Positions 17,714 through 26,544 are shown, numbered from the stretch's first letter. The stretch is DNA of 64,000 bases from CAYQJS01 sp964417895 (GCA_964417895.1 CAYQJS010000003.1:100851-164850), one strand, 5' to 3'. Translations and numbers: made by a program. Notes: generated by a model from the letters alone, not told the origin.

Positions 17714-17853
17714 GCCGCAGTCGCTCTCCCTTGAAGGGCCTACGTCGGGGCCGATGGTGCTCCTCTCAGTGGAGAAGACTCGATGGGTACCAGGGGGGTT
17801 GAGCGCGGGCCGCGCCCTACAATGGAGCCACTGCGACCGAGCCGAGGAAGGCC

Positions 17854-18396
17854 ATGCCCGTTAGCGAGAAGACTTACCGCCAGCTAGCGCTTGAGGACTT
17901 CGAGGGGCAGTGGGAGCTGCACTGCGGGAAGTTGGTGCAGAAGCCGGGAATGAGCTATGAGCACGGGCACCTCACCAATCGCCTCGTCCTGTGGCTCGGA
18001 AGGCAGCTTGACGAGGACGAGTACACCGTGCGCTCCAACCACGCGCGTACTCGAACGTCAGGGAGCTATTACCTCCCCGATGTGTGCGTTGTCCCGATGG
18101 CGCTCGTGCGCCCGCACCGCGGCGAGCGTGGCCTTGAGTTTTACGACGCCTCCCTCCCGCTGGTAGTGGAAGTCTGGTCCCCGTCGACCGGCGACTATGA
18201 CCTCAACGAGAAGCTCCGCGAGTATCAGCGGCGCGGCGACTCCGAGATCTGGCTGATCCACCCGTACGACCGCACGCTCACAGCCTGGCGGCGGCAGCCT
18301 GACGGAAGCTACGCGGAGTCATTATTCACGAGTGGCATCGTCGAGCCAGTCGCCCTGCCCAGCGTTAGGATCGACCTGGATAGGTTTTTCGACTGA
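17854..18396 (+). CDS. Uma2-family (DUF820) PD-(D/E)XK nuclease-like protein
   Basis: 180 residues from ATG 17854 after GAGGAAGG. The core reads YYLPDVCVV (Asp), then PLVVEVWSPSTGDYDLNEKL (Glu and Lys), matching the PD-(D/E)XK pattern of the Uma2 family, followed by EIWLIHPYDRTLTAW. These proteins are abundant in Cyanobacteria and Chloroflexi and often multiply in a genome. Their real role is unsettled; nuclease activity is predicted from fold only. A second copy lies at 56953. A TACAAT box at 17818-17823 precedes it. It converges on the 18452 gene. Confidence 0.87.
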   Translation: MPVSEKTYRQLALEDFEGQWELHCGKLVQKPGMSYEHGHLTNRLVLWLGRQLDEDEYTVRSNHARTRTSGSYYLPDVCVVPMALVRPHRGERGLEFYDASLPLVVEVWSPSTGDYDLNEKLREYQRRGDSEIWLIHPYDRTLTAWRRQPDGSYAESLFTSGIVEPVALPSVRIDLDRFFD

Positions 18397-18451
18397 GGGG
18401 GCGGCTTCGGCGGCTGTTCCTAATCCGCAATCAGCAATCCACAATCCGCAA

Positions 18452-20155
18452 TCATCGGACGCCCCACTCGTGGGCATTCCATGGATCACCGCCGGGCACC
18501 TGGGTCAGGCGGTTGCTGATGGCAGCTACGTCTGCGCTGTGGTACAGCCCCATCACCACAAGGCGGTCCGTCATGTGGCGGACGATCTGAGCCAGCCCCT
18601 GCATACGCTCCGTCCTCGGAATGGTGACCATGAAGCGGTCGATGAGCGCGTCAAGCTCCGAGCTGACGTAGCGCCCCCTGTTGGTTCCCGTGAAGCGGTT
18701 CTCAGGCGTGGGAAGCGTCCGACTGTGGAAGTTCTGAAGGTCGGTCACCTCGGTCCCCTGGCTCACCACCTCGAAGCCGGGCCGGGTGACGCGGTACTCG
18801 CGGTCCTGAGCGCGCTGGCGGGGAATGAACACCGTCTCAACACCGATGCCGGCCCGCTGCCAGTGGTCGGCGATAGACAGCACCTCCTTGTCGCGGAAGT
18901 CGTCGCCCCCGGTTGACCGCACCTCCACCGAGAGCGGCTGGCCCGTCGAGTCGCGGACGAGCCCGTCCACCCCCCTGGTGTATCCCAGCCCCTCCACCAG
19001 CTGCGTCGCGCGGCGCGGATCGTACTCATAGCGGACGATCGAGCGTTCGATGTCCGGGTATTCGGGCCGGTTGGGGCCGACCATGCTGTGGGCAACGGGT
19101 ACGACGCTATGCAAGAGAACATCCACCAGCTCCTGGCGGTCGGTCGCATAAAGGAGCGCCCGCCGGAATTGCGCGTCGGCGATGACGGCGGGATTCGGGC
19201 TCAGGTGCTGCGGATAGAGCGCCGTCCATGAGCGACCGGGCTCGATCGCAACCCGCCCATCCGCCCATCGTTCGCGGAGGTGAATCGCCTGCTCGACGGA
19301 GAGCGCGCGGCCGATGGTCAGCTCGACCTCGCCAGCGAGGATGTGGGCGACCAACGTGTTGAGGTCGGCAACAAAGCGGACCTCGATCTCATCGATCTTC
19401 GGCCGCCCCAGCGCGTAGCCCGCATAAGCGTCGAGCACGAGGTGGCTGCTCCGGACGAAATCGCGCACGCTGAACGGCCCGGCGCCGACGAACTCGGTTG
19501 TCCAGTAGGCGAGATCGGCGAAGCCCGATCTGTCGGCGGAGTATGGCCCCTCGAGAATGTGTTGGGGAAGGGGCATCGCGAAGTTCGCGCCGCTGGAGAA
19601 CATCGTGTCGGCTTCGAAGAAGGGTCGGCTCCAGCGCACCGTGGCGCTGCTCGGTCCGATCACCTCGACGCCTGAGACAGCATCGAAGCCAGGGTGGTTG
19701 AAGGTGGGCAGCTCGCGCTCCATCCCGACACGGGCAGTGAAGGCGAGGTCGGCTGGAGTCAGCGGCGCGCCGTCATGCCACGATGCGCCGGGCCTGATGG
19801 TCCACGTTGTCTCCATCCGCCCGTCTGGGAAGACCCTCCAGAGCCCGTTCTCCACGCTGGGCACCACCTCCGCGAGCTGAGGCTGCCAGAGGCCAAGCTC
19901 GCCTTCGATGGCGAGGCCTGCGTGGATCAGCATCTCCAGCTCGTTCACGCCCCGCACCCGGCCCAGGTTGCCGTTCATGGTGCGGCTCAACGTCCACGGG
20001 TCGCCCTGGATCGCCGCGCGTATGCGTGTGGGCGCACTTGGCCCCCGCTCTGGGCCGGTCCCAGGCGACGATGGCGCCGTGGGCGCGGCGCAACTCGCCG
20101 CTAGCGCGGCGACGACGATCCAGACGACGGCTTGGGTTGGCTTCAGCTCAGGCAC
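18452..20155 (-). CDS. Family-5 ABC solute-binding lipoprotein
   Basis: 567 residues with lipobox ALAASC (Cys22). SBP_bac_5 signatures include GASWHDGAPLTPADLAFTAR, GAGPFSVRDF, LGRPKIDEIEVRF and the C-terminal WNAHEWGVR. It is most like the 14670 copy. The start is GTG 20155 because an in-frame stop lies just upstream. The GTG overlaps the 3' end of the DUF2442 gene by 8 bp and has AGGA immediately against it, so translation may depend on coupling with that gene. No permease genes accompany it. Confidence 0.9.
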   Translation of the reverse strand: MPELKPTQAVVWIVVAALAASCAAPTAPSSPGTGPERGPSAPTRIRAAIQGDPWTLSRTMNGNLGRVRGVNELEMLIHAGLAIEGELGLWQPQLAEVVPSVENGLWRVFPDGRMETTWTIRPGASWHDGAPLTPADLAFTARVGMERELPTFNHPGFDAVSGVEVIGPSSATVRWSRPFFEADTMFSSGANFAMPLPQHILEGPYSADRSGFADLAYWTTEFVGAGPFSVRDFVRSSHLVLDAYAGYALGRPKIDEIEVRFVADLNTLVAHILAGEVELTIGRALSVEQAIHLRERWADGRVAIEPGRSWTALYPQHLSPNPAVIADAQFRRALLYATDRQELVDVLLHSVVPVAHSMVGPNRPEYPDIERSIVRYEYDPRRATQLVEGLGYTRGVDGLVRDSTGQPLSVEVRSTGGDDFRDKEVLSIADHWQRAGIGVETVFIPRQRAQDREYRVTRPGFEVVSQGTEVTDLQNFHSRTLPTPENRFTGTNRGRYVSSELDALIDRFMVTIPRTERMQGLAQIVRHMTDRLVVMGLYHSADVAAISNRLTQVPGGDPWNAHEWGVR

Positions 20156-20450
20156 TCCTGCGCGTCCCTAGCCATTTCTTAAGGGAAGCCTGGCTCTCAC
20201 CCGACGGCCTCCCCGCCAGGAGGCCTTCGACGCTGATGTCTTCGTCCACAGCTTCCCAGTGTATGCCTTGCCCCTTACCGATGAGCCGCCAATTGGAGCG
20301 TTCCAGCGGCGTGGCGTGCACGAGCCTTGGAAACCACGTGATGGGGACGGAGATTGCGCGACCGTCGCTCAGCTCCACGATCAACGCGTCTTCGGTCACC
20401 GTCGCCCGATCAGCGTTCGGCACTTCCATTTCAATGGCCGAAGTACTCAT
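20148..20450 (-). CDS. DUF2442 domain protein (possible antitoxin partner)
   Basis: 100 residues from ATG 20450. The core (VTEDALIVELSDGRAISVP, WFPRLVHATPLERSNWRLIG, GIHWEAVDEDISVEGLLAG) is a clear DUF2442 domain. The C-terminal tail has a SLKKWL segment. It is encoded right after a DUF4160 gene with 20 bp overlap. DUF4160-DUF2442 pairs are widespread and are suspected to be toxin-antitoxin-like modules, but activity has not been firmly shown to my knowledge. Here the partner is frameshifted. Confidence 0.85.
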   Translation of the reverse strand: MSTSAIEMEVPNADRATVTEDALIVELSDGRAISVPITWFPRLVHATPLERSNWRLIGKGQGIHWEAVDEDISVEGLLAGRPSGESQASLKKWLGTRRSA

Positions 20451-20668
20451 TCCAGGCCTCCAGCAGCGCGTCCCGATTCTCCTCGATGATGCGCTCAATC
20501 TGGCGAAGTTCTGGTGCGCGGAACCCGACCGCCACCTGCAATCGCAAAGGGTCTAACCAGAACTTTACCGTATGGTCGTCGCGCTCGACGTGAACGTGAG
20601 AAGCCCTCATCACAGTCGCCGGAATAGAAGTAGAAACGGTATGGCCCACTCCTCAGAATCGTCGGCAA
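20431..20668 (-). pseudogene. DUF4160 protein gene with a single-base frameshift
   Basis: From a TTG at 20668 the frame reads PTILRSGPYRFYFYSGDCDE, the canonical DUF4160 N-terminus. At DEG the homology moves to another frame, continuing ASHVHVERDDHTVKFWLDPLRL and ending LLEAWNEYFGH at 20431. The switch occurs at the CCC at 20604-20606 (GGG on the coding strand). Removing one G restores DEASHVHVERD, as in relatives. A short start at an internal ATG would give a 60-72-residue truncated product. Its 3' end overlaps the DUF2442 gene. Confidence 0.82.
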
Positions 20669-20688
20669 AAGCGCCCGCCGGACAATTG

Positions 20689-21579
20689 TTAGCTCTCCAA
20701 ACCCGCCAGCGTCTCCACGAACTGCACGAGCGCGGAGTGGTCCAGGCCCTCGTTCCCCCGCGCGATCATGGCGCCCATGGCCTCGCGCACGAGCCCCGTG
20801 GCGAAGAGCGGTACACCGTGAGCACGGCCCACATCGAGCGCGATGCCCAGGTCTTTGTGGTGCAGGCCGATCCGAAAACCCGGGTTGAAGCTACGGTCAA
20901 GCATGCGCTGGCCGTGAAACTCGAGAATTCGGCTAGCGGCGAACCCTCCCAGGAGCGCCTCCCGAACCTTCGGCACGCTCACCCCGGCTTTGCGGGCCAG
21001 CGTGAGCGCCTCCGCGACTGCCAGGATGGTCGCGCCGACGATGATCTGGTTGCAGGCCTTGGCGATCTGGCCCGCTCCGGGCTCATCGCCGATATGGAAG
21101 ATGTTGGTGCCCATCGCCTGAAAGACCGGAAGCACCCGCTCGAGCCCGTCGCGCGGGCCACCCACCATAATCGAGAGCGTGCCGTCGATAGCTCCCCTTT
21201 GCCCGCCGGTGACGGGCGCATCGAGGGGCACGGCCCCTCGGGCAAGCAGAGCCGGAGCCACCTCATCCCGTGCAACCGCCGGCGAGATGGTGCTCATGTC
21301 GATCACGACGTGGCCCGCATGTGCTGCATCCGCGATGCCGTTCGGGCCGAGGATGACCTCCCGGACCTCTGGCGAGTCCGGCAGCATGGTGATGACGACG
21401 TCACTCTGCTGCGCCACGGCCCGCGGCGAACCGCCATCGGTGGCGCCGGCCGCAACGAGCTCGCCAACGGGCGACCGAGATCGGGAATGCACGACCAGCT
21501 CGAAGCCAGCCTTGCGGAGGTTGAGGGCCATCGGCTTGCCCATGATGCCGAGCCCGATGAAACCAATGCGGTCAGTCAT
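20689..21579 (-). CDS. Beta-hydroxyacid dehydrogenase (3-hydroxyisobutyrate dehydrogenase / tartronate semialdehyde reductase family)
   Basis: 296 residues from ATG 21579 after GAGGAGGCAGG. The N-terminal Rossmann fold starts IGFIGLGIMGKPMA (GxGxxG). It then shows VIDMSTISP, DAPVTGGQRGAIDGTL (substrate-binding) and AGQIAKACNQI with the catalytic Lys. Family members oxidise short beta-hydroxyacids or reduce tartronate semialdehyde with NAD(P). The next gene on the same strand is an HpcH/HpaI aldolase 326 bp upstream, separated by repeats; in many bacteria these two classes work together on glycolate/tartronate or dicarboxylates. Exact substrate unknown. Confidence 0.92.
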   Translation of the reverse strand: MTDRIGFIGLGIMGKPMALNLRKAGFELVVHSRSRSPVGELVAAGATDGGSPRAVAQQSDVVITMLPDSPEVREVILGPNGIADAAHAGHVVIDMSTISPAVARDEVAPALLARGAVPLDAPVTGGQRGAIDGTLSIMVGGPRDGLERVLPVFQAMGTNIFHIGDEPGAGQIAKACNQIIVGATILAVAEALTLARKAGVSVPKVREALLGGFAASRILEFHGQRMLDRSFNPGFRIGLHHKDLGIALDVGRAHGVPLFATGLVREAMGAMIARGNEGLDHSALVQFVETLAGLES

Positions 21580-21606
21580 CCTGCCTCCTCTCAACCACTG
21601 GGGTAT

Positions 21607-21692
21607 GAAAACCGCTCATGGTGAGCGTGTCGAACCATGAGCCCGAGGTTGCGCAAGCCCGGGCTCTTCCTTCGACAGGCTCAGGACGAGCG
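21607..21692. repeat. Dispersed palindromic repeat, GAGCCTGTCGAA family
   Basis: CCGCTCATGGTGAGCGTGTC and CTTCGACAGGCTCAGGACG arms flank a central GAGGTTGCGCAAGCCCGGGC. Same family as 14508 and 44498. It lies in the 21580-21905 gap, which otherwise holds only another repeat and a small CCCCGATTTATCGGGG hairpin near 21838. Confidence 0.75.
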
Positions 21693-21710
21693 TACTCTGC
21701 AGAGCAGCAG

Positions 21711-21812
21711 CAGCGAAGCTAAGGGTCTCGGGGCCGTCGTCAACACGGGTCGCAGGCTCGCAACTCGATCCCCACCCCAGATGCTTCGCCTTCGGCTCAG
21801 CATGACAGATTC
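21711..21812. repeat. Dispersed repeat ending in TTCGGCTCAGCATGACA
   Basis: AGCGAAGCTAAGGGTCTCGG and CCCAGATGCTTCGCCTTCGG arms bound a spacer. The same unit occurs at 27758-27864, several times at 52437-52682, and inside dnaE at 52989-53050. Confidence 0.75.
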
Positions 21813-21905
21813 AGTTGAGACAGGCTCTCCGAGTACCCCGATTTATCGGGGCTCGGAGTCCGCAGGGCTAACAGGGTCGGGCTCTCCCGGAGGGCGATGG
21901 ACCTG

Positions 21906-22769
21906 CTACGTTCGCCCCGCGAGGCGCAGGCCCTCCTCCAGCGCGGCGTAGCTGCGGGTCGGGGATGGCATAAGGAAGCGGTAGCCCTCGTCCACGAGGC
22001 GGCCCACATTGGTGATATCGACGTGGGGGTGGCCGCACGGCACGCCGTGCTCCTTGCACGTGCGCAGGATCGCCGTCATGGCCTCGACCACTGCTGGATG
22101 CTCGTACTGCCGTGGGAATCCAAGGTTCTGGGACAGGTCGCCCTCGCCAATGAGGATCACGCCGATGCCCGGCACTTCCTTCAGCATGTGCGGCAGGTTA
22201 TCGATGGCTCGCACTTCCTCGCACATGAGGATGACGAGCACTTCGCCCGTCGGGGTTAGCGGCCACACGTCCGCCCGCGAATAGTACTCCTGCTGCGTGA
22301 GCCCCCAGTACCGTGCTGCCGCGCCCGGCGCGTCACCGCGCTGTCCCTCGGGCTCGTAGTTCGGCGATCCCTTGGGCCGTGGGTAGCGGCAGGCGGAGAC
22401 CGCGTTGTACGCCTCCTCGACCGTGCTCACATGGGGCCAGATCACGCCGTACACCCCCGAATCGAGGACCTGTTTCGCCACCCACTGGTTCTTCTCTCCA
22501 CCGTTGGGCGGGATGCGGACCAGGGGCGTCACGGCCGGCGCCAGGGTGCCGCGCTCCACGATCTGGCGACGGTTGAGCATGTACTGCAGCGCTTCCCGCA
22601 GAGACCGAATGTCATAGGGGCCGTGTTCCATCTCGAACACCACCCCGTCGTATTTCGAGGCGGCGAGCGACAGAGCAGCGTCCACGTCAGTGCTGGCGAA
22701 CGTGGTCACCGCCGTTCCGCCGCTCTCCAGCGCGCGGATGACACCATTGAGCCGAGGCAAGTCACCCAT
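21906..22769 (-). CDS. HpcH/HpaI-family aldolase
   Basis: 287 residues from ATG 22769 after GGGGGAGAG. A TIM-barrel HpcH/HpaI protein with VVFEMEHGPYDIRSLREAL (metal/substrate segment), GVYGVIWPHVSTVEEAYNAV, LVILMCEEVRAIDNL and GEGDLSQNLGFP. Members perform retro-aldol cleavage of 4-hydroxy-2-oxo acids to pyruvate plus an aldehyde, a late step in aromatic meta-cleavage pathways. A divergent insertion (NYEPEGQRGDAPGAAARYWG) is typical of one subgroup. The dienelactone hydrolase gene is 25 bp upstream on the same strand, probably one operon. Confidence 0.9.
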   Translation of the reverse strand: MGDLPRLNGVIRALESGGTAVTTFASTDVDAALSLAASKYDGVVFEMEHGPYDIRSLREALQYMLNRRQIVERGTLAPAVTPLVRIPPNGGEKNQWVAKQVLDSGVYGVIWPHVSTVEEAYNAVSACRYPRPKGSPNYEPEGQRGDAPGAAARYWGLTQQEYYSRADVWPLTPTGEVLVILMCEEVRAIDNLPHMLKEVPGIGVILIGEGDLSQNLGFPRQYEHPAVVEAMTAILRTCKEHGVPCGHPHVDITNVGRLVDEGYRFLMPSPTRSYAALEEGLRLAGRT

Positions 22770-22794
22770 GATTGCTCTCCCCCTAGTTTTTTCG

Positions 22795-23643
22795 CTACAG
22801 GACTTGTTCCGTGGCAGGCCGTCGTGGCGGCGATTCCCAGCGGACCATTGTGCCGAAGTCGTACGCGGCGCTGGTGTCGGCCTCGAAGGCCCACTGGACG
22901 CGGTCGGCCAGATAGCCGCCACTGTGCACCCGGGCCAGGAAGTCAATGAGGAGTCGCCAGGCGGTCTCCCCCTGGGGGCGGCGATAGCGGCCCGGCATCG
23001 TGTCGTTGAGCCAGCCGTGCGGAGACTCGGCGAAGATCCTGATGTGGTACGAGCGGCGCGCCGCTTCGATCGCATTTCGGAGTCGGAGCACGTCCTCGCG
23101 CGCAATGAGGTTGTCCAGGTCGCCGAATACGCCCAGGACAGGCGCCCTGGAGGCGGCGATGTGCTCGCTGAGCGTGTCGGTCGGCTCCCATTCCCGCCGG
23201 TAGGCCGCGCCGTAGAAGACGACGCAGGCCGTGACGTCTGCCCGCTCCGCGGCGATGACCAGGGGATGGCGCCCCGTGGCGCAGACGCCCATCACCGCCA
23301 GATGGCGTGGGTCCGAATCGGGGGACCGCCCGAGATGTTCGATCGCCACGGCGGTGTCATCGCACACCTGGCGGTCCGATACGTCCGCTCGCGCGTCGCC
23401 CCGGGCGAGCGCGTCCTGGTCCGGTTCGCGCCAGTACAGGTTCGGGGCGATGGTCGAGTGTCCCGCGGTCGCGAAGCGAACGGCGAGGTCGCGCGTGTGT
23501 TGGACCAGGCCATAGCGCTCGTGGAGCAAGACGACCTTCGGGTGTGGGCCCGCCGTCGTCGGACGAGCAATAAAGGCATTGGCTCCGTTGGCCAGCGTCA
23601 CGTCTTGCGTAGCGACGGATCGTTGGTCGACATCGGCTAGCAT
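22795..23643 (-). CDS. Dienelactone hydrolase family protein
   Basis: 282 residues from ATG 23643 after AAGGAGGACGT. An alpha/beta hydrolase with LLHERYGL, nucleophile Cys in GVCATGR, Asp in GDLDNLI and His in SPHGWLND: the Cys-Asp-His triad typical of dienelactone hydrolases. The family hydrolyses carboxymethylenebutenolides from chlorocatechol degradation, but many members have other ester or lactone substrates. It is followed by an HpaI aldolase in the same operon, which fits a ring-degradation role. A C-terminal extension of about 40 residues (WAFEADTSAAYDFGTMVRW) goes beyond the minimal fold. Confidence 0.9.
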   Translation of the reverse strand: MLADVDQRSVATQDVTLANGANAFIARPTTAGPHPKVVLLHERYGLVQHTRDLAVRFATAGHSTIAPNLYWREPDQDALARGDARADVSDRQVCDDTAVAIEHLGRSPDSDPRHLAVMGVCATGRHPLVIAAERADVTACVVFYGAAYRREWEPTDTLSEHIAASRAPVLGVFGDLDNLIAREDVLRLRNAIEAARRSYHIRIFAESPHGWLNDTMPGRYRRPQGETAWRLLIDFLARVHSGGYLADRVQWAFEADTSAAYDFGTMVRWESPPRRPATEQVL

Positions 23644-23659
23644 ACGTCCTCCTTATCCG

Positions 23660-25387
23660 TCAGCTACCGGTGCGCCACTCCCACTCGTGGATGTTCCAGA
23701 TGAGATCCGGATCGAAGGCCTTTACGTTGATGCCGTGCAGTCCTGCCGCGTACGCGTTGGCTGCTGGATTGAAGTGGAGCGGGATGACGCCGAGGTCCTC
23801 CGTGAGGATCCGCGCGGTCCGAGCGGCGATCTGGGCCCGCTCGTTCTGATCGAGCGTGGTGAGCCAGGCGTCGATAGCGCGGTCGTACTCAGGGTTGGAC
23901 CAGCCGCCTCGGTTCATCCCGAACCAGCGGGTCTCGGGCCGGGACGCGTTCTTGCTCGTGTAGTCGTCCAGCTTGAGACCTTCAGCCACCGCCGCGGCGC
24001 TGGTGATGGACAGCGCCCGGAACGTGCCCAGCAGCTGGCCGTCGCGCGTCTGGGTGGGCGTGAAGACGTCCTCCTCCACCTCGAATCCTGCGCGCCGCCA
24101 GCCGTCTGCGATGATGGCGCGCTCCGAGTCGTTCTGCGCCGACTGGATGTTCCTCACCTCCAGGTTGACCCGCGTCCCTTCCGTCGTTACGAAAAAGCCA
24201 CCAGCTCTGGCGAATCCTGCCTCCGCCATGAGCTGCTCCGTACGCCGCGCGTCATACGGGTATTTCGCCACGGCGCGATCGATGAGCGGGTAGTAGTCGA
24301 GCGTCGGGTAGAGGAGCGAGTCGGTCGTGAGCCCCTTGCCCTCGAAGAGGGCGTCGTTGATGGGAGGTTTGTCGATGGCGTGCGCCAGGGCTCTGCGGAC
24401 GCGCACGTCGCGGACGGCCTGTGGGTTCGCGTACTCGGCACGGTGCTGGACCTGGATAAATCGCGGCAGCTGGGGTCGGTAGAGCACCGTGCCCGCGTTC
24501 CTGGCAGCCCACTCCCGCTCCAGGATGAGGCCCTGCTCGACGCGGATGGAGTCATTCGCGGGAACGTCGGCCTCGCCTGCCAGCAGGACGGCGAGCGTCG
24601 CGTTGAAGTCGGCGCTCCACGTGACGTGCATGCGGTCGATCTTCGGGCGTCCCAGCGCGTGGCCGTCGAACGCCATCGCCTCGATGAAGGCGCCCGGCTC
24701 CCAGCGCTGCACGCGATACGGCCCAGCACTGACGTAGTCGGTCGTCCAGAAGAGGTTCCCCGGCAGATTCTCGCGCTCCCGGTCGTAGATGGTCTCTACG
24801 ATGTGGCGCGGAAGTGGGGCGAACTCGTTGTGCCAGAGCTGAGCTGCCTCCGGGTAGAGCTGCCGCCACCGGATCAGGACCGTTCGGGGATCGGGGGCGA
24901 CGACCTCCTCCATGGCGACCAGAGGAAACGTCGACGAGACGCCGAACTCCCGGCTGGTGTAGACGCGCGACGCGAACGCGAAGTCATCGGCGGTGAGCGG
25001 CGAGCCGTCGTGCCACGTGAGGTTAGGCCGCAGCCGGTAGGTCGTCTCCATCCGGCCATCCGGGAGGACACGCCAGCTGTCCGTGTTCAACTGAGGAACG
25101 GCCTCGGCAAGGTAGGGGCGGAAGCGGCTATCCCCATCCCTTAGCACAAAGCTGGCGTTGAACACTCCTCGCTCGAAGCCCGTGGTGATGCCGGTCGGGA
25201 TGAGGATCGTGCTGCCCAGCGAGGCCGGCTCAGCGCGGATCACGACCCGAAGCGAACGACTCGGCTGGCTCGGCGCCGCCTGAGGCTCGGACTGCCGCGA
25301 CGACGGCGCGCCGCCGGGCGGGCTTGCACAGCCCGCGACAGCAAGAGCGATCAGCGGAATCAGAACACGAATGCGCGCGCGGACCAC
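23660..25387 (-). CDS. Family-5 ABC solute-binding lipoprotein
   Basis: 575 residues from GTG 25387 after AGGAGGTGAG. Signal peptide with lipobox LAVAGC (Cys20). SBP_bac_5 signatures: NLTWHDGSPLTADDFAFASR, SAGPYRVQRWEPGAFIEAMA, VRDVRVRRALAHAIDKPPIN and the C-terminal WNIHEWEWR. It is the most divergent of the six copies (HALGRPKIDRMHVTW). It ends 17 bp before the dienelactone hydrolase ATG on the same strand, so the order lipoprotein is downstream: aldolase, hydrolase and lipoprotein share direction, with the lipoprotein gene transcribed first. That supports joint regulation of uptake and breakdown (inference). Confidence 0.92.
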   Translation of the reverse strand: MVRARIRVLIPLIALAVAGCASPPGGAPSSRQSEPQAAPSQPSRSLRVVIRAEPASLGSTILIPTGITTGFERGVFNASFVLRDGDSRFRPYLAEAVPQLNTDSWRVLPDGRMETTYRLRPNLTWHDGSPLTADDFAFASRVYTSREFGVSSTFPLVAMEEVVAPDPRTVLIRWRQLYPEAAQLWHNEFAPLPRHIVETIYDRERENLPGNLFWTTDYVSAGPYRVQRWEPGAFIEAMAFDGHALGRPKIDRMHVTWSADFNATLAVLLAGEADVPANDSIRVEQGLILEREWAARNAGTVLYRPQLPRFIQVQHRAEYANPQAVRDVRVRRALAHAIDKPPINDALFEGKGLTTDSLLYPTLDYYPLIDRAVAKYPYDARRTEQLMAEAGFARAGGFFVTTEGTRVNLEVRNIQSAQNDSERAIIADGWRRAGFEVEEDVFTPTQTRDGQLLGTFRALSITSAAAVAEGLKLDDYTSKNASRPETRWFGMNRGGWSNPEYDRAIDAWLTTLDQNERAQIAARTARILTEDLGVIPLHFNPAANAYAAGLHGINVKAFDPDLIWNIHEWEWRTGS

Positions 25388-25522
25388 GAGCTCACCTCCT
25401 GGCTTCAGGCTTCACCTCGTTTGCTGATGCTTGCTACGCGACTGCGCGACCACGGGTAGAACCGCAGTGTATCATGCGGCCCGTTAAGGCCCCGGGTGGG
25501 CCAGGCATCCTCAGCCCTCCAG

Positions 25523-26077
25523 TTATCCGCGCAGGACAAGCTCCCAAAGGTCCCGCACACCGAGGTCGTCGAGCCAGCTTTCGATGTAGGCGCGGTCGAG
25601 CGACTCGCGTTGAGCCTCGACGATTCCGCGCACATCACTCAACTGTTGCTCGCTGTGACCAAGCTTTGCCCATTCTAGCTTGGCAAGAAGCGTGTCTTCG
25701 GCCGATGCGATGAACAAGGCGATTCCCTGCAGAGTAATAGGGGTTCGGCGCGCGAACTCGGCGAAACTGAAAGGCCGGCTCTTACGGTAGATGCAATCGG
25801 CTTTCCACCCTACGGAGGAGTCGATGATGTTGAACTGTCCACGGCGGCTAAGCTCGTCCCGCGCGACCTCCGGATCTACGTAGAACTCCTCATCTGCCAG
25901 AATCGCCAGGAGGCGATCTAATGCCTCAACAGAGGGGTCGATAATGAGGTCGATATCGAGCGTACTCCGCGGAACGCCGTGTATTCCGCTGGCGAAGGAG
26001 CCGACGAGCATGTGGGGGACGCCAGCGCGTTCGAGAGCGCTGATGACGCGCGACAAGAACGCTTCTGCGTCCTTCAC
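25523..26077 (-). CDS. Nucleotidyltransferase-fold protein (MNT/AbiEii-like)
   Basis: 184 residues. MLVGSFASGIHGVPRSTLDIDLIID has the GS(x)nG...DxD signature of minimal nucleotidyltransferases. It is followed by QFNIIDSSVGWKADCIYRKS with a third acidic position and a helical C-terminus. ATG 26077 overlaps the stop of the upstream small gene (4 bp). Such pairs resemble toxin-antitoxin or abortive infection modules where the transferase modifies tRNA or a partner protein; whether this one is toxin or antitoxin is unknown. The downstream 25388-25522 gap shows no gene. Confidence 0.85.
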   Translation of the reverse strand: MKDAEAFLSRVISALERAGVPHMLVGSFASGIHGVPRSTLDIDLIIDPSVEALDRLLAILADEEFYVDPEVARDELSRRGQFNIIDSSVGWKADCIYRKSRPFSFAEFARRTPITLQGIALFIASAEDTLLAKLEWAKLGHSEQQLSDVRGIVEAQRESLDRAYIESWLDDLGVRDLWELVLRG

Positions 26078-26322
26078 CCTCGATTGGGCGACATCGAGGC
26101 GACGGCACGTGCAGTTGCTTCGCCATACAAGAGCCTCAGCAGCTCCTGTGCCACGTCCGCATCGGAGTACTCCGGGTGGCGGGTGCGGATGCCCGCGCGG
26201 CAGAGAGCGCGAGTCAGATCGCTAATCTCCACTACCATATCCCCCTTTCTCTCGGGAGACATGCTCCGGAAGATGCGCAGCTGCACCTCGTAGGCGTCAG
26301 GGTGTGTGTCGAGGGGGCGCAT
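26074..26322 (-). CDS. Small helical partner of the nucleotidyltransferase gene
   Basis: 82 residues from ATG 26322 after TGGAGAG (an in-frame start at 26367 is possible). The sequence DAYEVQLRIFRSMSPERKGD, LTRALCRAGIRTRHPEYSDA and VAQELLRLLYGE is a recurring small family found directly upstream of nucleotidyltransferase genes. Its role is not established. The 4-bp overlap with the next gene indicates translational coupling. It may be the antitoxin of the pair (inference). Confidence 0.78.
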   Translation of the reverse strand: MRPLDTHPDAYEVQLRIFRSMSPERKGDMVVEISDLTRALCRAGIRTRHPEYSDADVAQELLRLLYGEATARAVASMSPNRG

Positions 26323-26544
26323 CGGCAAGCTCTCCAGGTTCGGCCAGATGATAACGCCTGCGCTCACGGGGGAAGTGTGATGGGGCGCGGCTGGCGGGCC
26401 GCGGCTGCGCGTCGACTTACGTCAGGCCGAGGTTGACTATCGCCACAATGTCATCTACCCGGCGCCTCAAGTCGGAGGCTGGACGAACGAACCAGTTGGG
26501 TGTAACGTTCGGCTTAGCACGTTATGAAACATGGGAGGACTCGC

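Noticed and set aside
23579..25144. 521-codon plus-strand open frame
   Set aside because: Antisense shadow of the 23660-25387 binding-protein gene; no ribosome-binding site and no domain.
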